Source: Solirubrobacteraceae bacterium (GTDB lineage Bacteria; Actinomycetota; Thermoleophilia; Solirubrobacterales; Solirubrobacteraceae). Taken from it: DNA of 6,499 nt. The notes under the pieces were generated by a model that searched no databases, had not been told where the DNA came from, and was given only the letters and a program-made list of their open reading frames with translations. Below are positions 1-6,499 of the stretch, piece by piece. Where the stretch lies: contig JASHQV010000403.1 of assembly GCA_030038955.1 (NCBI GenBank), positions 1-6,499 on the forward strand, read 5' to 3'. Position 1 is the stretch's first letter; each line of letters begins with the position of its first letter. A program made the position numbers and the translations under genes.

Positions 1-82
1 ACAGTCCGAGCGACTCCAGACCTCTCCGGGCCAGCCCGAGCACCAGGTACGGCCCGGGCGGCAGCGGCGGACGCGGCTTCAC
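1..82 (-). CDS. murD: UDP-N-acetylmuramoyl-L-alanine--D-glutamate ligase, N-terminal fragment (cut by left edge)
   Basis: MurD is the cytoplasmic ATP-dependent ligase that adds D-glutamate to UDP-MurNAc-L-Ala. Only about 27 codons are visible. They begin at a GTG at 82-80 and read M-K-P-R-P-P-L-P-P-G-P-Y-L-V-L-G-L-A-R-R-G, after which the frame runs off the window. The hydrophobic strand followed by G-L-A-R-R-G matches the N-terminal nucleotide-binding loop of MurD (family pattern close to V-x-G-x-G/A-x-S/R-G). The GTG lies 7 bp after the TGA of mraY, and no strong Shine-Dalgarno sequence is present, so translational coupling to mraY is likely. Position directly after mraY is the standard dcw place of murD, and this context carries much of the call. 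A different Rossmann-type protein cannot be excluded from so short a fragment. Confidence 0.8.
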   Translation of the reverse strand, partial: MKPRPPLPPGPYLVLGLARRGLESLGL

Positions 83-89
83 CGGCCGC

Positions 90-1076
90 TCAGCCCCGGA
101 TCCCGAGCTGGTAGACGGTGAAGCCGATCGCCCCGCAGGCGGCGGCGACGATCCAGAAGCGCAGCATGATCTTCGTCTCCGACCATCCTTCGAGCTCGAA
201 GTGGTGGTGGATCGGGGCCATCTTGAAGACGCGCTTGCGGAACATCTGGAAGGAGAACACCTGGATCACGACGGACAGCGCCTCGAGCACGAAGATGCCG
301 CCGATCACGATCAGCAGCACCTCGGTCTGGGTCATGATCGCGAGCGCCGCGATCGCGCCGCCGAGCGCGAGCGAGCCCGTGTCGCCCATGAACACGCTCG
401 CGGGGAAGCTGTTGAACCAGAGGAAGCCGATGCAAGCTCCGGTCAGGCAGCCGGCGATCAGCTCGAGGTCGTGGTCGTTCGGGGTGATGAACGTGATCCC
501 GATGTAGGCGAGCAGCGCGATCGCGGTGCAGCCGGCGGCGAGCCCGTCGAGACCGTCGGTGAGGTTGACGGCGCTGGTCGTGCCCGCGACCACCAAATAC
601 ACGAACACGAGGAAGAACGGCCCCAGGTCGAGGTTGACGTCGACCACCCACAGCTTCACGGTCGGGGCGAGGTGCACCTCCTGGGTCGCCACCCACCAGA
701 GGCCGACCGAGATCGCGATCGTGATCACGAGCTTCGTCCGGGCCCGCAGCCCCAGCGAGCGCCGGTGGACGATCTTCGTGTAGTCATCGGCGAAGCCCAG
801 CAGCCCGCACGCGAGCATCACCCCGAACACGCCCATCGACGGCCAGTTCCGGGTCGACAGCGCGAGGAACGGGATCGCGAACGCGAGCACGATGATGATC
901 CCGCCCATCGTCGGCGTGCCGGCCTTCTGCTGATGGCCGACGGGGCCCTCCTCGCGGATGTTCTGCCCGAACGAGCGGCGCCGCAGGAACTCGATGAACT
1001 TGGGGCTGAGGAACACGCACAGCAACAGCGCCGCGGAGCTCGAGATCAGCACGCGTCCGGAGACCGAGGTGGCCAT
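90..1076 (-). CDS. mraY: Phospho-N-acetylmuramoyl-pentapeptide-transferase
   Basis: MraY is the integral membrane enzyme that moves phospho-MurNAc-pentapeptide from UDP to undecaprenyl phosphate, making lipid I. The 328-residue product shows the family signatures in order: G-T-P-T-M-G-G at 53-59, the Mg-binding D-D-Y-T-K at 97-101, N-L-T-D-G-L-D-G at 171-178, F-M-G-D-T-G-S at 229-235 (its Asp matches the family's metal-binding Asp) and the triple-His loop P-I-H-H-H-F-E at 288-294. Hydrophobic stretches between these fit the roughly ten membrane helices of the family. It is short compared with E. coli MraY (360 aa), close to the size seen in Bacillus, with no sign of truncation. The ATG at 1076-1074 lies 4 bp after the murF stop; the only ribosome-binding hint is a weak GGTGAG inside that overlap region, so coupling to murF is likely. 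The stop is TGA at 92-90. Confidence 0.97.
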   Translation of the reverse strand: MATSVSGRVLISSSAALLLCVFLSPKFIEFLRRRSFGQNIREEGPVGHQQKAGTPTMGGIIIVLAFAIPFLALSTRNWPSMGVFGVMLACGLLGFADDYTKIVHRRSLGLRARTKLVITIAISVGLWWVATQEVHLAPTVKLWVVDVNLDLGPFFLVFVYLVVAGTTSAVNLTDGLDGLAAGCTAIALLAYIGITFITPNDHDLELIAGCLTGACIGFLWFNSFPASVFMGDTGSLALGGAIAALAIMTQTEVLLIVIGGIFVLEALSVVIQVFSFQMFRKRVFKMAPIHHHFELEGWSETKIMLRFWIVAAACGAIGFTVYQLGIRG

Positions 1077-1080
1077 CAGC

Positions 1081-2505
<1,425 letters not shown>

Positions 2506-2510
2506 GCCCG

Positions 2511-2515
2511 CCTCC
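2511..2515 (-). promoter_or_regulatory. Ribosome binding site deciding the murF start
   Basis: On the minus strand the bases read GGAGG, then a 5-nt spacer, then GTG at 2505-2503. This is the best Shine-Dalgarno match near any gene start in the window. It overlaps the first codons of the longer murF reading frame (GTG at 2517) and lies just after the murE stop (TGA, 2522-2520). It therefore supports the shorter murF product. Confidence 0.7.
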
Positions 2516-2519
2516 ACGA

Positions 2520-3977
2520 TCAGCTGCGGGCGCGAAGCGCCTCGCGGGCCACGTCGACGTCGTCGAACGGGATCTTCCGACCGTGCGCGAGCTCCTGACC
2601 CTGCTCGTGGCCCTTGCCAGCGATCACGACCACGTCGCCTGCACGTGCGGTCGCGATCGCCTCGTGGATCGCGCGGGCTCGGTCGGAGTCGTGCTCCACG
2701 GGTCGGTCGATCCCCGCGAGGATCTCGGCGATGATCGCCTCGGGATCCTCCGATCGCGGGTTGTCGGAGGTGACGATCACGCGATCGGCGAGGCGAGCGG
2801 CAATCTCGCCCATCAGCTGCCGCTTGCCGCGGTCGCGGTCACCGCCGCAGCCGAACACGACGTGGAGCGCGCCGCTGCTGAGCGTGCGGGCTGCTGCCAG
2901 CACGTTCTCCAGCGAGTCGGGGGTGTGCGCATAGTCGACCAGCACCGTGAACGGCTGCCCCTCGTCGACCGGCTCGAACCGGCCTGGAACCTGCCCGGCT
3001 CGCTCGATCGTCGCGACCGCGCCCGCCACGTCGGCGCCCAGCGCGCGCGTGGCGGCCAGCGCCGCGAGCACGTTCAGCACGTTGAAGCGTCCCCGCAGCG
3101 GCGAGCGAACCGCCCACTTGCCATCCGGTGTGTGGACCGTGAACGCCGAGCCCTGGAGGCCGCTGACGATGTCGGTCGCCCGGTAGGCGGCGTCCGGCGT
3201 GTCGATCCCGAACGTGAGCGGGTCACGGAGCTCGGCGGCCAGCCGCCGCCCGTGCTGGTCGTCGAGGTTGATCACCGAGCCCCGCGGCGCCAGCTCGGTG
3301 AACAGCCGTCGCTTCGCCTGGAAGTAGTCCTCGAGTGTCGGGTGGAAGTCGAGGTGGTCCTGCGTCAGGTTGGTGAAGATCGCCACCGCGAAGTGGATCG
3401 CGTCGGCGCGGTGGAGCTGCAGCGCGTGCGAGGAGACCTCGATCGCACAGGCGATGTCGCCGCCGTCGAGCATCTGCCTGAACGTGCGCTGCAGGTCGAT
3501 CGCCTCCGGAGTGGTCCGCGTGACCGGCCGTTCGGCGCCGCCGACGAAGCTCGTGACCGTGCCGAGCAGCCCCGTCTGGCGACCGCCGTCCTGGAGGATC
3601 GCGCGGATCAGGTAGGCGGTCGTCGTCTTGCCGTTCGTCCCGGTCACCCCCGCCACCTCCAGGGTGGCGGTGGGGTCGCCATAGAAGGCCGCGGCGACCG
3701 GTGCCATCGCGGCGCGCACGTCGGCGACGACGACTTGCGGAACGTCCAGATTCAGGGGGTGATCGACGACGAGCGCGGCGGCGCCGCGGCCGGCCGCGTC
3801 GGGCGCGAGCTCGTGGCCATCCCGGGTGAACCCACGCACGCAGAAGAACAGGCTGCCGGGGACGACCACGCGGTCGTCGTAGGCGAGGTCGGTGATCTCG
3901 GGGTCGCGCGGATCGACCCGGACCGCCGCGGCCGGCTGATCCACCCCGGAGGACGACAACAGCTGCTTCAGTCGCAT
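2520..3977 (-). CDS. murE: UDP-N-acetylmuramoyl-L-alanyl-D-glutamate--2,6-diaminopimelate ligase
   Basis: MurE is the cytoplasmic ATP-dependent ligase that adds the third stem-peptide residue. With the ATG at 3977-3975 it has 485 residues: a substrate-binding N-domain, the P-loop G-T-N-G-K-T-T-T at 113-120, E-V-S-S-H-A-L at 180-186, T-N-L-T-Q-D-H-L-D-F-H at 202-212, a likely carbamylated Lys at 222, D-Y-A-H-T-P-D-S at 348-355, G-C-G-G-D-R-D-R-G-K at 376-385 and G-K-G-H-E at 454-458. The D-N-P-R motif at 405-408 is the known signature of diaminopimelate-adding enzymes, so the cell wall should carry meso-diaminopimelate rather than lysine. An in-frame GTG at 4028 would add 17 residues, but five of those 17 codons end in T, unlike the gene body. 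M-R-L-K-Q-L-L also looks like a normal MurE beginning. No Shine-Dalgarno sequence is visible for either start. Confidence 0.96.
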   Translation of the reverse strand: MRLKQLLSSSGVDQPAAAVRVDPRDPEITDLAYDDRVVVPGSLFFCVRGFTRDGHELAPDAAGRGAAALVVDHPLNLDVPQVVVADVRAAMAPVAAAFYGDPTATLEVAGVTGTNGKTTTAYLIRAILQDGGRQTGLLGTVTSFVGGAERPVTRTTPEAIDLQRTFRQMLDGGDIACAIEVSSHALQLHRADAIHFAVAIFTNLTQDHLDFHPTLEDYFQAKRRLFTELAPRGSVINLDDQHGRRLAAELRDPLTFGIDTPDAAYRATDIVSGLQGSAFTVHTPDGKWAVRSPLRGRFNVLNVLAALAATRALGADVAGAVATIERAGQVPGRFEPVDEGQPFTVLVDYAHTPDSLENVLAAARTLSSGALHVVFGCGGDRDRGKRQLMGEIAARLADRVIVTSDNPRSEDPEAIIAEILAGIDRPVEHDSDRARAIHEAIATARAGDVVVIAGKGHEQGQELAHGRKIPFDDVDVAREALRARS

Positions 3978-3986
3978 AACGCGAGC

Positions 3987-3992
3987 AGCGTA
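3987..3992 (-). promoter_or_regulatory. Possible -10 element for a leaderless murE transcript
   Basis: The minus strand reads TACGCT, which fits the actinobacterial TAnnnT -10 pattern. It ends 9 nt before the murE ATG, so a start of transcription about 7 nt downstream would fall at or next to the ATG. This would explain the missing Shine-Dalgarno sequence and the unusually wide 63-bp gap after ftsI. No convincing -35 is seen, and a six-base match is weak evidence. Confidence 0.2.
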
Positions 3993-4040
3993 CTCAGAGG
4001 TCTGCTCAGGCCGCTGCGACTGGATCACGGCCCGCGGCCA

Positions 4041-5747
4041 TTACGGGGTCACTTCCGCGTCCGGGTCGAGCGCTGAGGCGGGGCAGCGGCCCGGACAGGG
4101 GTTGATGCCGAAGTAGGGAACCGCCCAGCCGACGATCTTCTGGAAAGCGGACCCGCCGATCGTGCCGCCGTACTGGGTGGTGCGGTCGACCACCACCGCC
4201 ACCACCAGCTTCGGGTGGCTGGCCGGGACCATGCCGATGAACGATGAGTCGAACAGGCTGTTGGAATAGTGGCCGTCGATCACCACCTGGGCGGTACCGG
4301 TCTTGCCGGCGAGGTCGTAGCCGTGGATCCAGGCGCCCGAGGCGGTGCCGCCGTCGCCGAGCACGCCGCGCAGCATGTTGCGCAGCTCGTAGGCGGTTCG
4401 CGACGAGATGATCCTCGTGCCGGCCGCAGCCTTGGTCGCGATGCCGCCCACCGACTTGACGATCCGCGGCGCGCGGAGCACGCCGCCGTTCGCGATCGCG
4501 CTGTAGGCGGTGGCCATCTGGATCGGGGTGACCGACTCGCCCTGGCCGAATGGGAGGTTGAACATCGACACCGGTGAGTACTCCCACCAGTGCAGCACCT
4601 CACCCTGCTGCTCGCCGGGAAGGTCGACGCCGGTGAGCCGCCCGAAGCCGAACCGGTGCACCCAGTAGTCGAAGCTCCTTGGCCCCATCCGCTGGGCGAT
4701 CTCGTCGGCGCCGATGTTGCTCGAGACCTTGAGGATGTTGGCCACCGACAGGGTCTCGTCGGGATGCGACTCGGCGTCGGTGATCTGGTAGCCGTCGACG
4801 TTCAGCTCGGACGGGACGCCGATTGCGGTCGTCGGCGTGACCAGCCCGTCCTGCAGTGCCCCGGCCACCGTGATCGCCTTGAACGTCGAGCCCGGCTCGT
4901 AGGAGAAGCCGACGGCCATGTCCGCGGTCGCCGCCTCAGGCGCCGCGGAGATGTCGTTGGCGTTGACGAACGGCCAGTTGGCGAGTGCCAGGATCTCGCC
5001 GTTGTCCGGGTTCATCACGATCGCGGTGGCCGCCTTCGGGTCGTACTCGGCGCCGACCCCGGCAAGCACCTGCTGGACCTCTGCCTGCAGGGGGGCGTCG
5101 ATCGTCAGCGCGATCGTCTTGCCCGGGCGCGCCGGCTTCAGCTGGGTGACGGAGATCGGCTGCCCGCGCTCGTCGCTGACGACGCGGCGGACGCCGTCCA
5201 TCCCCTGCAGCACGGAGTTGTACTGGTACTCGATGCCTGCCAGACCGTTGCCGGAGGAGCCGACCCATCCGAGCACCTGAGCGGCCAGCGTCGACCGCGG
5301 ATAGACGCGCTGCTCCACCGGGTTCTCGCTGATCCCGTCGATGTGCAAGTCGAGTATCTGCGTGCCTCGGGCGGCGGGGACGTCATAGGCCACCGGCCAC
5401 CAACCGGTGCCGGCCTTGGTGATCCGCGCGAGCACGGTCGACGCCGGCAGGTCGAGCAGCGGCGCCAGTCGCCGCGCGGTCTCGAGCGGGTCGCCCTTGT
5501 CGATCAGGTAGGGATCGGCGATCACCTCGTCGGCGGACTCGCTGAGCGCGAGCACGACGCCGTTGCGGTCGGTGATCGTGCCGCGCGCGGCAGGGATCGG
5601 CTGGCGCGCCACCTGCTCCACCGCAGCGGCGTGCTGCAGCGCGCCGGCACGGAACAGGCCGAGGTAGCTGGCGCGCGCGAGTGCGATCACCAGCAGCAGC
5701 ACGAACCCCCCGAACAGCAGTCCGATGCGCCGGTCGATCAGCGCCAT
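4041..5747 (-). CDS. ftsI: Class B penicillin-binding protein, septal peptidoglycan transpeptidase (FtsI/PBP3 type)
   Basis: This is a monofunctional D,D-transpeptidase that cross-links peptidoglycan on the outer face of the membrane at the septum, normally together with FtsW and FtsL-type proteins. The 568-residue product has a short cytoplasmic start, one signal-anchor helix at about 8-27, and a dimerisation domain opened by R-G-T-I-T-D-R-N-G at 55-63. The transpeptidase domain (about 235-545) carries all three active-site motifs: S-T-F-K at 287-290 (Ser287 nucleophile), S-S-N at 342-344 and K-T-G-T at 482-485. There are no C-terminal PASTA repeats, unlike Spo VD-type or PASTA-bearing actinobacterial enzymes. 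The protein ends in a short polar tail with two Cys (551 and 555). The ATG at 5747-5745 is 3 bp after the upstream stop with no clear Shine-Dalgarno sequence, so coupling is likely. Position between the ftsL-like gene and murE supports ftsI over an elongation-type PBP2. Confidence 0.95.
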   Translation of the reverse strand: MALIDRRIGLLFGGFVLLLVIALARASYLGLFRAGALQHAAAVEQVARQPIPAARGTITDRNGVVLALSESADEVIADPYLIDKGDPLETARRLAPLLDLPASTVLARITKAGTGWWPVAYDVPAARGTQILDLHIDGISENPVEQRVYPRSTLAAQVLGWVGSSGNGLAGIEYQYNSVLQGMDGVRRVVSDERGQPISVTQLKPARPGKTIALTIDAPLQAEVQQVLAGVGAEYDPKAATAIVMNPDNGEILALANWPFVNANDISAAPEAATADMAVGFSYEPGSTFKAITVAGALQDGLVTPTTAIGVPSELNVDGYQITDAESHPDETLSVANILKVSSNIGADEIAQRMGPRSFDYWVHRFGFGRLTGVDLPGEQQGEVLHWWEYSPVSMFNLPFGQGESVTPIQMATAYSAIANGGVLRAPRIVKSVGGIATKAAAGTRIISSRTAYELRNMLRGVLGDGGTASGAWIHGYDLAGKTGTAQVVIDGHYSNSLFDSSFIGMVPASHPKLVVAVVVDRTTQYGGTIGGSAFQKIVGWAVPYFGINPCPGRCPASALDPDAEVTP

Positions 5748-5750
5748 CGA

Positions 5751-6499
5751 TCAACCGACGCCGACGCCGCCGCTGGCACTCTGCGTGGGCGCGGAGGTCA
5801 CCGGTGGCGTGGCGGCTTGGTCGGTCGTGGCCGGCGCGGTCGTGCCAGCGGTGGTCGGCGCCGTGCCCGCGGCGGTGGCCGGCGCCGTGTCTCCGGGGGT
5901 GGTCGTCGTCGCGTCGGTGGACGTCGTCGGCGCGGTCGCGGCCGTCGTCGAGTCGACCGTCGTGGTGGACGTGCCGAGCATCGGGTTCGACACTCCATCC
6001 GCGGTCTCCTCAGCGGCCAGGGCCGACAGGAAGCTGTCTGCGTCGGGGTCGCGCATCGTGCTCAGCGCGCGCGACTCGGCGTTGCGAGCACGGGCGGACA
6101 CGAACGTGACCTCGGTCGGTCCCGGCATCACCATCCCCAGCTTGGTCGCCTGCGCGATGATCCGCCCGTCTCCGCTCATCCGCGCGACGCTGGCCTGCAG
6201 CAGCTGGTTGTGGCTCTGCAGCTCGGCGGTGAGCGTGAGCGAGCGTCCGATGCCGGCGCCGAGCTTCAGCACCTCCACCTGGATCGCGACGATCCCCGTC
6301 AGCAGCACGCCGAGCAGCGGGATCCAGGCACGACCACGAACCAGCCGGTCGAGCCAGCGCTGGTCGGGCAGCGAGCGGACGAACGCGAGCAGGCGGACCG
6401 GCAGCGGCTGTGACTGAGCGTGCGACGCGCGCCGCCGCGGCACGCTCGGGGCTGGCCGGGGCGTCCGGGCGCGCCGGGGCGTGGGGGCGCGCTGGGGCC
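5751..6499 (-). CDS. ftsL: FtsL-like bitopic cell-division protein, 5' end probably beyond the right edge
   Basis: The gene occupies the dcw position of ftsL, directly before ftsI (3-bp gap). Counted from an in-frame GTG at 6443 there are 230 residues: a basic N-tail, one membrane helix at about 40-57, an amphipathic, probably coiled-coil stretch at about 62-92, then A-T-K-L-G-M-V-M-P-G-P at 99-109, which resembles the end of FtsL/DivIC-type domains. A long extracytoplasmic tail (about 150-230) is very rich in Thr, Ala and Pro. The GTG has no Shine-Dalgarno sequence and the frame stays open to the window edge as Pro/Arg-rich sequence with G/C in nearly every third position. The true start is therefore probably upstream, outside the window. 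FtsL-type proteins bridge FtsQ/FtsB to FtsWI and are poorly conserved, so identity rests on topology and context. The tail is much longer than in typical FtsL of around 100-120 residues. Confidence 0.75.
   Translation of the reverse strand, partial: PQRAPTPRRARTPRPAPSVPRRRASHAQSQPLPVRLLAFVRSLPDQRWLDRLVRGRAWIPLLGVLLTGIVAIQVEVLKLGAGIGRSLTLTAELQSHNQLLQASVARMSGDGRIIAQATKLGMVMPGPTEVTFVSARARNAESRALSTMRDPDADSFLSALAAEETADGVSNPMLGTSTTTVDSTTAATAPTTSTDATTTTPGDTAPATAAGTAPTTAGTTAPATTDQAATPPVTSAPTQSASGGVGVG
5826..5897 (-). repeat. Three degenerate 24-bp tandem units coding an 8-residue repeat
   Basis: Within the Thr-rich tail of the FtsL-like protein, residues 183-206 (counted from GTG 6443) read as three successive octets: P-G-D-T-A-P-A-T, A-A-G-T-A-P-T-T and A-G-T-T-A-P-A-T. 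At DNA level the plus strand repeats GTGGCCGGCGC-like segments starting at 5827, 5851 and 5875, a period of exactly 24 bp. The repeats keep the reading frame and lie in a low-complexity, probably disordered outer region. Confidence 0.65.

Noticed and set aside
4026..4040. Small GGCC-CGC-GGCC inverted repeat just after ftsI as a terminator
   Set aside because: The stem is only 4 bp with no T-run, and the downstream genes continue the same operon.
4006..4041. Tiny frame starting at the ATG overlapping the ftsI stop (TAATG)
   Set aside because: It encodes only 11 residues, has no ribosome binding site and ends before murE; most likely chance.
4590..6413. Plus-strand open frame of about 607 codons opposite ftsI and the ftsL-like gene
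   Set aside because: Same reason: it spans the junction of two real minus-strand genes and its product is Arg/Gly/Asp/Val-biased with no domain signature.

Overview
The window is a gene-dense, very GC-rich (by eye about 70%) piece of a bacterial division and cell-wall (dcw) cluster. All genes lie on the minus strand, so transcription runs from the right edge to the left. The order is an ftsL-like gene (open at the right edge), ftsI (class B penicillin-binding protein), murE, murF, mraY and the first codons of murD, cut by the left edge. This is the canonical dcw order; mraZ/rsmH would be expected beyond the right edge and the rest of murD, ftsW and murG beyond the left.

The GC content, strongly G/C-ending codons, frequent GTG starts, short MraY (328 aa), FtsI without PASTA domains and meso-diaminopimelate-type MurE suggest a high-GC actinobacterial-type organism. 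A deep branch such as Thermoleophilia/Solirubrobacterales is my best guess, made from gene style only and not from a database match.

Region by region: 5751-6499 encodes a bitopic divisome protein with a Pro/Arg-rich cytoplasmic tail, one membrane helix, a short coiled coil and a long Thr/Ala/Pro-rich outer tail containing an 8-residue repeat. 4041-5747 encodes the septal transpeptidase. 3978-4040 is the only gap of any size (63 bp if murE starts at its best-supported ATG). 2520-3977 and 1081-2505 encode the cytoplasmic ligases that add diaminopimelate and D-Ala-D-Ala to the UDP-MurNAc peptide. 90-1076 encodes the membrane enzyme that transfers the finished pentapeptide to undecaprenyl phosphate (lipid I). 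1-82 is the N-terminus of MurD, the D-glutamate ligase that acts two steps before MurF. Other gaps are 3-14 bp, as expected for one operon with translational coupling.

The genes form one pathway: MurD, MurE and MurF build the stem peptide, MraY moves it to the lipid carrier, and FtsI cross-links the flipped product at the septum together with FtsL-type divisome proteins. I see no mobile element, RNA gene, CRISPR array or clear terminator, and no stretch over 300 bases without a gene. I found no undescribed system. The points worth a second look are small: gene starts, one linker with unusual codon use, and the outer tail of the FtsL-like protein.
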